A stretch of 64,000 bases of DNA from Enterovibrio norvegicus_B. GTDB lineage: Bacteria > Pseudomonadota > Gammaproteobacteria > Enterobacterales > Vibrionaceae. The stretch's first letter is position 1. Each line of letters opens with the position of its first letter. A program made the translations under genes and the position numbers. This document shows, piece after piece, positions 23,587-32,972 of the stretch. The stretch is from NCBI RefSeq assembly GCF_002876705.1, contig NZ_MDAG01000046.1:1-64000 (forward strand), read 5' to 3'. Below the pieces are notes generated by a model. It saw nothing but the letters and a program-made list of their open reading frames with translations, had not been told where the DNA came from and made no database searches.

Positions 23587-26223
23587 TTGAGTCAAAACGA
23601 GAAGGAACTCAAACAACGTATTGCCGCGTTAGAAGAAGAAAATGCGCGTCAGAAAAAGATGATTGAAGCCTTAGTGCATCGCGTTGAGCAAGGGGGAAGC
23701 CCACAAGTGGATGCATGGGGCGCTTTCCAGCATTCCGTGGTGCTGGCCGATCAAGTGCGCGATAAAACCGAAGAACTCAACCATGCACTTCAATCGCTCG
23801 AATCCACCAACCGTCAGCTGTCTCAAGCCAAATCGCAAGCAGAACAAGCCCATCAGCGTTTTATCGATGCCATTGAGTCCATTTCTGATGGCTTTGCGCT
23901 CTACGATCCGAACCGTGAACTGGTGTACTCCAACAGCCGCTTTCAGCGTTACTGGAAAGATAACGCGGTCTCGTTAGATACCACGTCGCTGACACCAGAG
24001 AAGATCCGCGAACTCGCTCATGAGCGTGGGTTGATCGTGAGTGAGCCAGAAACCACCAACAACGGCCACACTTTAAAACTGAATGACAATCGCTGGCTTC
24101 AAATCAAAGAGCGTCTTACCAGTGATGGCGGCATGGTGATGGTGTATTCCGACATCACCCAGCTTAAACAAGCAGAAACGGCACGCTTTGAAGCGGCCAT
24201 GGCGGAAAAAAGCCGTTTGCTTCAAGACATGGTAGACAACCTTTCTCAAGGGGTGCTGTTGGTCAGCAAAGAAGGAAATATTCAGGTTTTCAATCAACGC
24301 TTTGTGGTGATTTCAGGGCTGACACAGGAACACCTTTCAGGCGCAGGATTGGATGATATCCGTGAAGGATGCCCTATCACCTTAGAGCGTATCGGGCGCG
24401 GTGGTGCGCATCCGCCAGAAGGTATTCGGGTTCAGACGTTACCGGACGGTCGCGTGATTGAAGTGCGCAGCCATGCCATGGAAGAAGAAGGCTACGTCAA
24501 CACGTACACCGACATCACGCAGCGTTATTTGGATGCAAAAGAACTGAGAGAAACAGAACAATGGCTGCGTTTGATCACTGATAATGTGCCCGCCTTGATC
24601 GCCTATGTGGGTGATGATCTTCACTATCAATTCACGAACCGTGCTTACGATGAATGGTATGGCTATCCGCGTGGTGAGTTGATCGGTAAACACATCTCGA
24701 TCATGCGCAGCCAATCGAAATTCTCGGCACTGAAACCCTACCTCGATCGCGCCTTATCGGGTGAGTCGGTGATGTTCGAAATCGAAGAGAACAATGCCAG
24801 CGGCAACACACGATATGTGGTGAAAAGCTATGTACCGAATCTCTCTTCCGCCGGCAATATCACCGGGCTTTTCGTGCTCAATTGGGACATCACTGAGCGC
24901 AGGCGCAGTGCTGAGGCGTTAGAACAAGCCTATCAAACCATGGAGCTGAGGGTGCAAGAGCGCACGGCACAGCTGCAAACCTTGAACGATCAACTGCAAG
25001 GCGAAGTGGAAGAAAGGCGCGTCATGCAAGAACGGCTACTTGAAACCAAAAAAGACGCCGAGTATGCCAATTTATCCAAAACTAAATTCCTCGCAGCGAT
25101 CAGTCACGATCTTTTGCAGCCGCTCAATGCCGCGCAGCTTTACTTAGGGTCGTTACTCAGCCATCGCATGTCCCCAGCGGCGAGAAAGCTGGTGGATTCT
25201 CTCACCCATTCGCTTCAAGACGTGGAGTCATTGATCACGACCTTGGTCGAGATATCCAAGCTGGATGCTGGCGTGGTCAGGGCCGACAAGCAGTCTTTCC
25301 CCATCAGCGACTTGCTCGACAACATTGCCGATGATTTCTCCCACGCCGCAGAAGGCAGCATTGTTGAAGTGCGATACGTGCCTTGCTCCGCGTACGTGTA
25401 TACCGACTCACAATTGCTGGCTCGGATCATTCGTAACCTGATGACGAACGCCCTGCGCTACACGGTATCGGGGAAGATCTTGCTGGGCTGCCGTCGCTGC
25501 ACAGATGGACTTCGCATTGAAGTGCTCGACACCGGCGTTGGGATCCCGGAAGACAAAAAGAAAGAGATCTTCCAAGAGTTCAAACGCCTCACTGCGGATC
25601 AAGAACTTCACCATACACAACTGGGTTTGGGGCTTGCGATCGTTGATAAGATCGCGGGTGTGCTAGGGCATGGTGTGTCGGTGGATTCTATCCCTAGCCG
25701 TGGATCGCGTTTTTCCGTGTTTGTGCCGTATGGAAACCGAAGTACTTACAGCCCTCGTAGCATTGAAGCTTTGGTCCCTGATGCGGGTGTCGTACTGCAG
25801 GGGGCAAGGGTGTGGGTGATTGATAACGATCCCAATATTTGTCATGCCATGGAAGAACTGCTGCAACGCTGGGGTTGCGAGGTGATGACGGCGTGCTCGT
25901 TGCAGGAGCTTCAAATCAGTTGCGATACGGTGCAGGCTCCCGTGGAACTCTTGATTGTGGACTACCACCTCGATACTGAAATGACGGGCTTGTCCTTGGC
26001 ACAATACATTAATGCGCAGCGATTACAGCCCGTACCAACCGTGATAGTGACAGCCAACCGCAGTGAAGCGTTGCAGCAACAAGCGCGGGATTTTGGGTAT
26101 TTGGTGCAGCACAAACCGGTGTCGCCAATGCGCTTAAAAATCACCTTGGTGCATTTGCTCAATGGCGAAAAAGGCGAGGGCACAGGACAATTGCATCCCC
26201 CGTTTCTGTCTCACAAACGATAG
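23587..26223 (+). CDS. Hybrid sensor histidine kinase with three PAS domains (NahK/ErcS-like)
   Basis: About 878 residues from a TTG at 23587, one base after the FIST stop; an ATG at 23659 is the other option. The long open frame continues upstream inside the FIST gene but is a shadow there. Order: N-terminal coiled coils (1-90), PAS (about 90-200), PAS (205-320), PAS (322-445), a coiled linker, H-box S-H-D-L-L-Q-P-L with His507, HATPase (about 610-720, D-T-G-V-G-I-P and G-L-G-L-A-I), and a receiver with Asp792. The H-D-L-x-Q-P-L box is the form found in NahK and ErcS kinases. No transmembrane helices, so it is cytoplasmic. The likely output is the LuxR-type regulator at 21364. Confidence 0.88.
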   Translation: MSQNEKELKQRIAALEEENARQKKMIEALVHRVEQGGSPQVDAWGAFQHSVVLADQVRDKTEELNHALQSLESTNRQLSQAKSQAEQAHQRFIDAIESISDGFALYDPNRELVYSNSRFQRYWKDNAVSLDTTSLTPEKIRELAHERGLIVSEPETTNNGHTLKLNDNRWLQIKERLTSDGGMVMVYSDITQLKQAETARFEAAMAEKSRLLQDMVDNLSQGVLLVSKEGNIQVFNQRFVVISGLTQEHLSGAGLDDIREGCPITLERIGRGGAHPPEGIRVQTLPDGRVIEVRSHAMEEEGYVNTYTDITQRYLDAKELRETEQWLRLITDNVPALIAYVGDDLHYQFTNRAYDEWYGYPRGELIGKHISIMRSQSKFSALKPYLDRALSGESVMFEIEENNASGNTRYVVKSYVPNLSSAGNITGLFVLNWDITERRRSAEALEQAYQTMELRVQERTAQLQTLNDQLQGEVEERRVMQERLLETKKDAEYANLSKTKFLAAISHDLLQPLNAAQLYLGSLLSHRMSPAARKLVDSLTHSLQDVESLITTLVEISKLDAGVVRADKQSFPISDLLDNIADDFSHAAEGSIVEVRYVPCSAYVYTDSQLLARIIRNLMTNALRYTVSGKILLGCRRCTDGLRIEVLDTGVGIPEDKKKEIFQEFKRLTADQELHHTQLGLGLAIVDKIAGVLGHGVSVDSIPSRGSRFSVFVPYGNRSTYSPRSIEALVPDAGVVLQGARVWVIDNDPNICHAMEELLQRWGCEVMTACSLQELQISCDTVQAPVELLIVDYHLDTEMTGLSLAQYINAQRLQPVPTVIVTANRSEALQQQARDFGYLVQHKPVSPMRLKITLVHLLNGEKGEGTGQLHPPFLSHKR

Positions 26224-26325
26224 TGCTCGCCGTGGCACATCGCCGTGCTGACGACTATGCTTTTACCAGACGATGCATGTGGTTAATCGCGTAACCCTAA
26301 GCATTGAAAAAAGCAGGAAGAGCCA

Positions 26326-26556
26326 ATGACAAAATCAGAACTACGTTCCCTCTACAGTCAAGAAATGCTGGTGGAAGCCATGATCGAACCGTCGCTGTCG
26401 AGCGATGGCTGGATTGTCGAATTTCGCCATGCCCGCGGTGGGCTTGTGCCATTAACCGATGGAAATGGCGTAGAACAATGCTTCGGCGACGTTGATATGG
26501 CGACAGAAAATGCCTTGGAAGTGGGCTTTCATCAGGTACGTATCGTCGACATGTGA
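26326..26556 (+). CDS. Small conserved-looking protein of unknown function
   Basis: A 76-residue acidic protein without signal or membrane segment. AGGAAG stands eight bases before the ATG. The middle part (D-G-W-I-V-E-F-R-H and G-G-L-V-P-L-T-D) looks like a small beta-rich fold. It follows the hybrid kinase by 100 bases on the same strand. The family was not recognised and no function is claimed. Confidence 0.65.
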   Translation: MTKSELRSLYSQEMLVEAMIEPSLSSDGWIVEFRHARGGLVPLTDGNGVEQCFGDVDMATENALEVGFHQVRIVDM

Positions 26557-26864
26557 TCCGGTCTATGCCAGTTGGTCAGCCTCTTTTGTCTTTCCGTTTT
26601 GAACGCTGAAACACTGCCTTAGACCTTCAATGTAACCATAACTGCAGTCTTTACTCTGGCTGTGGTTTTTCTCACCTTAAAACCTCACGCGTTTCTCTCA
26701 AGCGCCATCCTTTTTAGGTCGGTTCACATACTCTATGTCACAGTTTCTGACCGAATTTGCAGGATATTCAAACCCAAAGTTATAAAACATGCATTTCTAT
26801 TATTTTTAGTTATTACGGCGAATGGCTAATCTATGCTCACGAAATAAAAAAGGAATGTCGTGAC
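26557..26864. promoter_or_regulatory. Gene-free region carrying the cysJIH promoter
   Basis: About 300 bases, AT-rich towards the right. It must hold the cysJ promoter and probably CysB sites, but no site could be assigned with confidence. The open frame that begins at 26757 upstream of CysJ is not needed. Confidence 0.4.
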
Positions 26865-28688
26865 ATGTTACTCAAGGAACTTTCTGCACTGGCAAGCCCG
26901 CTTAATGACCAACAGATCGGTCAGCTTCAGCAGGCCGTGGCAGAGCTATCGCCACAACAGATGGCGTGGATCAGCGGTTACTTCTGGGGTTTGAGCCAGA
27001 CACCAGCCGCTGCGGCAAGCAACCCTCAACCTCTTGCACAAGCGGTAGCGACTGCAGCGAAACCTGCGGGTAAGCTAACGATCATTTATGCCTCTCAAAC
27101 AGGTAACGCCAAAGGCGTTGCTGAAGCGTTGGAAACGCAAGCGAAAGCAGACGGTGTGACGGTTTCTCTTTTCTCGGCGGACGACTACAAGCCGCGTGAT
27201 ATCGCAAAAGAAACCCACTTGATCATTGTCGCGTCGACCAATGGTGAAGGCGAGCCGCCTGATAATGCCATTTCGCTGCATGAATTCCTTCAGTCTAAGA
27301 AAGCCCCGAAGCTGGATAACCTGCAATACGCGGTGCTTGGTTTGGGTGACTCAAGCTACGAGTTTTTCTGCCAAACCGGTAAAGACTTTGATGCTTTCCT
27401 GTCTAAGCAGGGCGCGAAAGCGATCGTTCCTCGCCTTGATTGTGATGTGGATTACGATGCCGAAGCGGCAAGCTGGAGCACTGACATCCTGGGCAAGGTA
27501 AAAGAAGCACTGAGCAGCGATGCTCACGAAGTGGTTGTGCCTATCCACGGTGTTGAATCTGCAGCCGCTGTGTCTGCTTACAACAAGCAAAACCCGTATG
27601 CTGCGGAAGTTGTGGCAAACCAAAAAATCACGGGCCGTGATTCAGGCAAAGACGTTCGCCACATCGAGATTGACTTGGGCGAATCCGGTCTGACATACCA
27701 GCCGGGTGACGCGTTGGGCGTTTACTACAGCAACGGTGCAGAGCTTGTTGATGAGATCTTGGCGAAAGTCGCTCTGACGGGTGATGAAGCGGTGGATGTT
27801 GCTGGTGAGTCATTGTCGCTTCGTAAAGCTTTGACAGATAAGTTTGAAATTACGTCAGCGAACCCACAACAAGTGGCAGCATACGCTGAGCTTTCTGGCA
27901 GCAAGAAGCTTCAAAAACTGGCAGAAGACAAAGACAAGCTTCGCCAGTATGCCAACAACACCCAAGTGGTTGATGTGTTTGGCGAGAAAAAAACCAAGCT
28001 GACTGCTGAGCAGTTAGTCGGTCTGCTGCGTAAGCTGACGCCGCGTTTGTATTCTATTGCATCAAGCCAAGAAGATGTGGGTGAAGAAGTTCACTTGACG
28101 GTCGGTTTGGTGGAATTCCAAAACGGTGATAACACCCGCTTTGGCGGTGCATCAAGCTTCCTTGCACACCGTGCGGAAGAAGCAGAATCGGTAAAAGTGT
28201 TCATCGAGCACAACAATAACTTCAAGTTGCCAGCCGATGACAATGCGCCACTTATCATGGTTGGCCCAGGCACGGGTATCGCACCATTCCGTGCTTTCAT
28301 GCAAGAGCGTGATGCGCGTGGCGCGGAAGGGAAAAACTGGTTGTTCTTTGGCGACCGTACCTTCACGCAAGATTTCCTCTACCAAGTAGAGTGGCAGAAA
28401 TTCCTAAAAGACGGTTTGTTGACCAATATCGACCTTGCCTTTAGCCGAGATCAAGCTGAGAAAGAGTACGTTCAGCATAAAATCCTTGAGCAAGCTTCAG
28501 CGGTTTGGCAGTGGCTACAAGAAGGTGCATACCTTTACATCTGTGGCGACGCGACCCACATGGCGAAGGATGTCCATGAAGCATTGATTACGGTTGTTGA
28601 GCAACAAGGCGGCAAAAGCCGAGAAGACGCAGAAAGCTACTTGAATGAACTGCGTAAGGCCAAGCGCTATCAAAAGGATGTGTATTAA
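26865..28688 (+). CDS. cysJ: Sulfite reductase flavoprotein subunit CysJ
   Basis: A 607-residue NADPH-dependent flavoprotein passing electrons to CysI for reduction of sulfite to sulfide. The ATG at 26865 has AGGAAT nine bases upstream and begins the normal CysJ start. Domains: flavodoxin (about 60-205; Y-A-S-Q-T-G-N-A), FAD-binding ferredoxin reductase domain (about 230-450; R-L-Y-S-I-A-S-S), NADPH domain (G-P-G-T-G-I-A-P-F-R and the C-terminal Y-Q-K-D-V-Y). Its stop overlaps the cysI start (TAATG). Confidence 0.97.
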   Translation: MLLKELSALASPLNDQQIGQLQQAVAELSPQQMAWISGYFWGLSQTPAAAASNPQPLAQAVATAAKPAGKLTIIYASQTGNAKGVAEALETQAKADGVTVSLFSADDYKPRDIAKETHLIIVASTNGEGEPPDNAISLHEFLQSKKAPKLDNLQYAVLGLGDSSYEFFCQTGKDFDAFLSKQGAKAIVPRLDCDVDYDAEAASWSTDILGKVKEALSSDAHEVVVPIHGVESAAAVSAYNKQNPYAAEVVANQKITGRDSGKDVRHIEIDLGESGLTYQPGDALGVYYSNGAELVDEILAKVALTGDEAVDVAGESLSLRKALTDKFEITSANPQQVAAYAELSGSKKLQKLAEDKDKLRQYANNTQVVDVFGEKKTKLTAEQLVGLLRKLTPRLYSIASSQEDVGEEVHLTVGLVEFQNGDNTRFGGASSFLAHRAEEAESVKVFIEHNNNFKLPADDNAPLIMVGPGTGIAPFRAFMQERDARGAEGKNWLFFGDRTFTQDFLYQVEWQKFLKDGLLTNIDLAFSRDQAEKEYVQHKILEQASAVWQWLQEGAYLYICGDATHMAKDVHEALITVVEQQGGKSREDAESYLNELRKAKRYQKDVY

Positions 28689-30406
28689 TGAGTGACAAGA
28701 AAGTTGAGTTGGGTACAGAGCTTGGCCCACTAGCGGACAATGAGCGCCTTAAAAGAGAAAGTAATTTCCTGCGCGGTACGATTGAGAAAGATCTGAAAGA
28801 CCGTGTGACGGGTGGATTCACAGCAGACAATTTCCAGCTGATCCGTTTCCATGGCATGTACCAGCAAGATGATCGTGATATTCGTGCTGAGCGTCAAAAG
28901 CAAAAGCTTGAGCCGCTGCAAAACGTCATGCTGCGTGCACGTATGCCCGGTGGCATCATCTCGCCAGAGCAATGGTTGGCGATTGATAAGTTTGCGACTG
29001 ACCACACCATGTACGGCAGTATTCGTCTGACGACGCGCCAAACATTTCAGTTCCACGGCGTGTTGAAGCCGAACATCAAATTGATGCACCAAACGTTGAA
29101 CAAAATTGGTATTGATTCGATTGCAACCGCTGGTGACGTGAACCGTAACGTGTTGTGTACCACTAACCCGGTTGAGTCTGAATTGCACCAAGAAGCCTAC
29201 GAGTGGGCGAAGAAAATCAGTGAACACCTGCTACCAAAAACACGTGCTTATGCGGAAATTTGGTTAGACGGTGAGAAGGTAGAAGGTCATCAAGACGAAG
29301 AGCCGATTCTGGGTTCTAACTACCTGCCACGTAAATTTAAAACCACGGTGGTTATTCCGCCGCAAAACGACGTTGATGTTCACGCGAACGATTTGAACTT
29401 CGTCGCGATTGCCGATAACGGCAAGCTGGTAGGCTTTAACGTATTGGTCGGTGGTGGCCTCGCAATGACCCACGGCGATACGGCAACCTACCCGCGTAAA
29501 GCCGATGATTTGGGCTTTGTTGCACTCGATAAAACCTTGGACGTTGCTGCAGCGGTTGTGACCACACAACGCGATTGGGGTAATCGTTCAAACCGTAAGA
29601 ATGCGAAGACCAAGTACACCCTTGATCGCGTCGGCACTGACGTGTTCAAAGCGGAAGTGGAAAAACGCGCAGGCATTACGTTTGAAGCGGTTCGCCCATA
29701 TGAATTTACTGACCGTGGCGATCGCATCGGTTGGGTGGAAGGCATTGATGGCAAGCACCACTTGGCGCTGTTCATCGAAAACGGTCGTCTTTTGGACTAC
29801 CCTGGTAAGCCTCTGAAAAGCGGTGTGGCTGAAATTGCGAAGATCCACAAAGGTGACTTCCGCATGACAGCAAACCAAAACTTGATCGTCGCTGGCGTAT
29901 CGAAATCCAACAAAGCGAAGATCGAAAAGATCGCACGCGAGTACGGATTGATTGACGATGGCGTGAGTGAGCAACGCAAAAACTCTATGGCGTGTGTGGC
30001 TTTCCCAACGTGTCCTCTGGCCATGGCGGAAGCTGAGCGTTTCTTGCCACAGTTTGTGACAGACGTTGAAGACATTTTGGAAAAACACGACTTGGAAGAT
30101 GAGCACATCATCTTGCGTGTTACGGGCTGTCCGAATGGCTGTGGCCGCGCGATGCTGGCGGAAATCGGTTTGGTGGGTAAAGCCCCAGGTCGCTATAACT
30201 TACACTTAGGTGGCAACCGTGAAGGAACGCGCGTGCCTAAGATGTTTAAAGAGAACATCACCGATGCGCAAATCCTCGAAGAGATCGACACATTAGTCGG
30301 TCGTTGGGCGACAGAGCGTAACGACGGTGAGGGCTTCGGTGATTTCGTCATTCGTGTTGGCGTGATTGCAGAAGTGATTGTCTCCAAGAGGGATTTCTAT
30401 GCCTAA
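28688..30406 (+). CDS. cysI: Sulfite reductase hemoprotein subunit CysI
   Basis: A 572-residue sirohaem and 4Fe-4S enzyme that reduces sulfite to sulfide with electrons from CysJ. Cluster cysteines are in A-F-P-T-C-P-L and T-G-C-P-N-G-C-G, as required. It is coupled to cysJ by a one-base overlap and overlaps cysH by 8 bases. Sirohaem comes from the product of cysG at 44542. Confidence 0.97.
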   Translation: MSDKKVELGTELGPLADNERLKRESNFLRGTIEKDLKDRVTGGFTADNFQLIRFHGMYQQDDRDIRAERQKQKLEPLQNVMLRARMPGGIISPEQWLAIDKFATDHTMYGSIRLTTRQTFQFHGVLKPNIKLMHQTLNKIGIDSIATAGDVNRNVLCTTNPVESELHQEAYEWAKKISEHLLPKTRAYAEIWLDGEKVEGHQDEEPILGSNYLPRKFKTTVVIPPQNDVDVHANDLNFVAIADNGKLVGFNVLVGGGLAMTHGDTATYPRKADDLGFVALDKTLDVAAAVVTTQRDWGNRSNRKNAKTKYTLDRVGTDVFKAEVEKRAGITFEAVRPYEFTDRGDRIGWVEGIDGKHHLALFIENGRLLDYPGKPLKSGVAEIAKIHKGDFRMTANQNLIVAGVSKSNKAKIEKIAREYGLIDDGVSEQRKNSMACVAFPTCPLAMAEAERFLPQFVTDVEDILEKHDLEDEHIILRVTGCPNGCGRAMLAEIGLVGKAPGRYNLHLGGNREGTRVPKMFKENITDAQILEEIDTLVGRWATERNDGEGFGDFVIRVGVIAEVIVSKRDFYA

Positions 30407-31154
30407 ATTTCAATTGTCCGATTTGCTAGGCCTGAACAAGGCGCAGCAAATCCTAGAGCTAGCACCCATCAACGCTGAACTGGAAAGCCTGTCAGCACAG
30501 GAGCGAGTTCAGTGGGCATTGGAGAATTTGGAGGGCGAATTCGCCCTCTCATCTAGCTTTGGTATTCAGGCAGCCGTCATGCTGCATTTGGTGACTCAAG
30601 CGAAACCCGACACTCCCATTATTCTGACGGACACGGGTTACTTGTTTCCTGAAACCTATCAATTTATTGATGATTTGACGAAGCAGTTGTCATTGGATTT
30701 ACGTGTGTACCGTGCAGAGCAGAGCTCGGCATGGCAGGAAGCACAATATGGCAAATTGTGGGAGCAAGGTGTTGAAGGCATTCAACAATATAACCGTCTA
30801 AACAAAGTTGAGCCGATGCGTCGCGCATTGGATGAATTGAACGTGAGCACGTGGTTCTCTGGCCTGCGCCGAGACCAAGCAAGCTCTCGCCAAACCTTGC
30901 CAATTCTTGGTATTCAAAATGGTGTGTTCAAGTTCTTACCAGTGATCGACTGGACCAACAAAGACGTGCATTACTACCTGAAAGAGCATGGCTTGCCATA
31001 CCACCCATTGTGGGATCAAGGCTATGTGTCGGTGGGCGATGTCCACACCACGCGTAAACTTGAAGAAGGCATGACAGAAGAAGAAACGCGTTTCTTCGGC
31101 CTCAAGCGTGAATGTGGCTTGCACGAAGATGTGAGTGACGGCGGCGGTATCTAA
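30399..31154 (+). CDS. cysH: Phosphoadenosine phosphosulfate reductase CysH
   Basis: A 251-residue thioredoxin-dependent reductase making sulfite from PAPS. The ATG at 30399, preceded by AAGAGGG, is preferred over the TTG at 30378. The S-S-S-F-G-I-Q PP-loop and the C-terminal K-R-E-C-G-L-H-E motif with the single catalytic Cys are present. The cluster-binding Cys pairs of APS reductases are missing, so it acts on PAPS, consistent with cysC in the window. Last gene of cysJIH. Confidence 0.96.
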   Translation: MPKFQLSDLLGLNKAQQILELAPINAELESLSAQERVQWALENLEGEFALSSSFGIQAAVMLHLVTQAKPDTPIILTDTGYLFPETYQFIDDLTKQLSLDLRVYRAEQSSAWQEAQYGKLWEQGVEGIQQYNRLNKVEPMRRALDELNVSTWFSGLRRDQASSRQTLPILGIQNGVFKFLPVIDWTNKDVHYYLKEHGLPYHPLWDQGYVSVGDVHTTRKLEEGMTEEETRFFGLKRECGLHEDVSDGGGI

Positions 31155-31183
31155 TATCAGTTAGTCCCGCTTCATTGAATACA

Positions 31184-31212
31184 AGAATGACACCTTCGGG
31201 TGTCATTTTTTA
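31184..31212. terminator. Intrinsic terminator after cysH
   Basis: AATGACACC (31186-31194) pairs with GGTGTCATT (31199-31207) around a TTCG-type tetraloop, followed by Ts. Confidence 0.85.
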
Positions 31213-31241
31213 TGTCTGATGGCACATGAAATGGCCTGCTT

Positions 31242-31415
31242 TTAATAGTTCTCAAACGTTTTTTCGACGTCTCGATAGCACTGGTCTCGATCTGCGTTAT
31301 TGCGAATTTTACTGCAATCTTGCTCTGCCATTTCACGGCCAATATCCGCGCTACAAGCCATTAAACTCATGGCGGCAAACAAACCGATAAATAGTGTGCG
31401 TATGATTTTTTTCAT
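31242..31415 (-). CDS. Small putative lipoprotein, 57 residues
   Basis: The minus strand reads M-K-K-I-I-R-T-L-F, a short hydrophobic core, and a lipobox L-M-A-C with the lipid-attachment Cys at residue 21. The mature part is only 37 residues, highly charged, with Cys34 and Cys46 that could form a disulfide (C-S-K-I-R and Q-C-Y-R). The ribosome binding site is weak. It lies convergent to cysH and after the DUF3280-like gene, with its own start 88 bases away. The charged pattern resembles small entericidin-like or conserved Vibrio lipoproteins, but no family is claimed. Confidence 0.6.
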   Translation of the reverse strand: MKKIIRTLFIGLFAAMSLMACSADIGREMAEQDCSKIRNNADRDQCYRDVEKTFENY

Positions 31416-31503
31416 GAAAAAGCCAACCCGTGTTGAGATCCTTGTTATTCACTCTATCAACTAATCGTATGGAGATCTTGCCGCGTTGCTGTTTGTTTTG
31501 TGT

Positions 31504-32094
31504 TTACCTTGTCAGATTCATCTGTGATTGGATGCGCTGAGCCAGCTTGTTAATTCCCCGCTGACTAATGCGATCTTGCTGGCCTTTGATCTCAATAATG
31601 ATCTCTGGCATTGGCTCCGCCGTCGGAACATGAACAACGCGACTAATAAGATACGCAAACAGGTGGCTTGGTTTGTGAAGGCGGCTTACGATGATCCATT
31701 CCGCGTTAAGTTTCTTCCCTAACTTTGCGGCCGCCTGTGGGCGTTCAAAAAGATAGCCAATCCCTTTTTGTGCTTCGAGATACAAATGTGGCGAAACAGG
31801 CGTGATCATAGGGTTGTCGCTTTGCGCGAGTGCGTCTTTCAGCAAAGGAGCAAGCGTGGCTGTTCGGTTGATTTCTTTGATGTTAATAGGGGAGTCGCTT
31901 GAGCGTGATGTCTGATTTTGTGGTGGGGAAAGCGTCATGTCTTTCAGTTCAAAATCCAATACTGCAACTTGCGCAAAACCAATGGGGATCCAGCCCAATA
32001 ATAGTGCAATGAGCGCCATGATGAGGAAAGGTTTGATGCCACTTACCGTCTTTTTCACGACAAATGGCATCTCATTGTGCTTATTTCTACGCAC
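31504..32094 (-). CDS. Secreted DUF3280/DUF2380-like protein of the PQQ cluster
   Basis: Up to 196 residues from a GTG at 32094, or 188 from the ATG at 32070; neither has a good ribosome binding site. A signal peptide (about residues 20-41 of the long form) is followed by V-A-V-L-D-F-E-L, the start of the DUF2380/DUF3280 family often found with PQQ alcohol dehydrogenase clusters. The gene starts two bases after the preceding binding protein gene, so it is the last of that operon. The function is unknown; the fold is similar to proteins that help form cell-surface complexes. Confidence 0.75.
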   Translation of the reverse strand: MRRNKHNEMPFVVKKTVSGIKPFLIMALIALLLGWIPIGFAQVAVLDFELKDMTLSPPQNQTSRSSDSPINIKEINRTATLAPLLKDALAQSDNPMITPVSPHLYLEAQKGIGYLFERPQAAAKLGKKLNAEWIIVSRLHKPSHLFAYLISRVVHVPTAEPMPEIIIEIKGQQDRISQRGINKLAQRIQSQMNLTR

Positions 32095-32096
32095 GT

Positions 32097-32963
32097 TTAA
32101 TCATCATCATCGCCACCTAGAGGGGCTGACGATGCTTCAACAACAGGGACGCCATAATCGTTGAGGATCATCGCGATTTCTGGGGCGTTGGCTTCCATGG
32201 CCATTTCGACCGTTTTCTTCCAAGGCCGCTCGCCGTATCTCACGCCCATAGAAATAGGGAAATCAAAGACATTGCCGCCTTCTGATGTCATGGAGATCAC
32301 CGCAAGATCGGGGTTGGATTTAGCAAAGTACCCTGCAATCGGCCCCCAGATCACTAACATGTCAAATTCACCGTCTGCAACACGGTTTACCATCTTCCCT
32401 GGGTAATCTTCTGCATCGCCGTTCATGATGCGGAAAAATGATGTGTTTCCTTTAAAGCCGTTGTCTCTGAGCCAGGTGACGGCGGGAGAAGGTGCGAAAG
32501 CCGCGACATTCAGCGACTGCTTCACGCTATCAGGCAATGTGGCAACATCGTGTTGTGTTGCCGCCGCGCCCAGTGGGCCGTCTTTTTTAAAGATGATCGA
32601 ATAGGAGGATCGATAATACGGTTTGGTTGTGGCTGCGATATCGAATTGTGTTGGTACGCCAATCACAAGATCGCAAGCGAAACGCCCCGATTCATCGGAG
32701 TAATTCTTCAACGTATTGCGAATGAACCCCATCCGTTGTGGAAACCAGACATATTCCACATCGAGGTGAAAATACTGCGCAAGTTGCTCTGCGATTTTAT
32801 TCTCAAACCCTTGTTGATCTTTGTTGGAGTAGGGTAGGTTGTTGGGATCGGCGCAGACCCTCAACTTATCGGGAAGGGGGGAAGGGAAGGCGGGTTCGCC
32901 AGCCCATGATACCGAAGATACCAGCAGCATAATCGCGGAAAAAAGAGACAATAAACGTGTCAT
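32097..32963 (-). CDS. xoxJ: XoxJ/MoxJ-like periplasmic binding protein with acidic tail
   Basis: A 288-residue family-3 solute-binding protein with a signal peptide ending at S-W-A (residue 21) and the L-R-V-C-A-D-P-N-N-L-P-Y-S-N start typical of quinoprotein-associated MoxJ/XoxJ proteins. XoxJ partners lanthanide methanol dehydrogenase XoxF and is thought to aid its activation. It sits in the same operon as the XoxF-type gene. The C-terminus ends in G-G-D-D-D-D, an unusual run of four Asp. It is only distantly similar to the MoxJ-like protein at 8296. Confidence 0.86.
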   Translation of the reverse strand: MTRLLSLFSAIMLLVSSVSWAGEPAFPSPLPDKLRVCADPNNLPYSNKDQQGFENKIAEQLAQYFHLDVEYVWFPQRMGFIRNTLKNYSDESGRFACDLVIGVPTQFDIAATTKPYYRSSYSIIFKKDGPLGAAATQHDVATLPDSVKQSLNVAAFAPSPAVTWLRDNGFKGNTSFFRIMNGDAEDYPGKMVNRVADGEFDMLVIWGPIAGYFAKSNPDLAVISMTSEGGNVFDFPISMGVRYGERPWKKTVEMAMEANAPEIAMILNDYGVPVVEASSAPLGGDDDD

Positions 32964-32972
32964 GCGAGCCCC

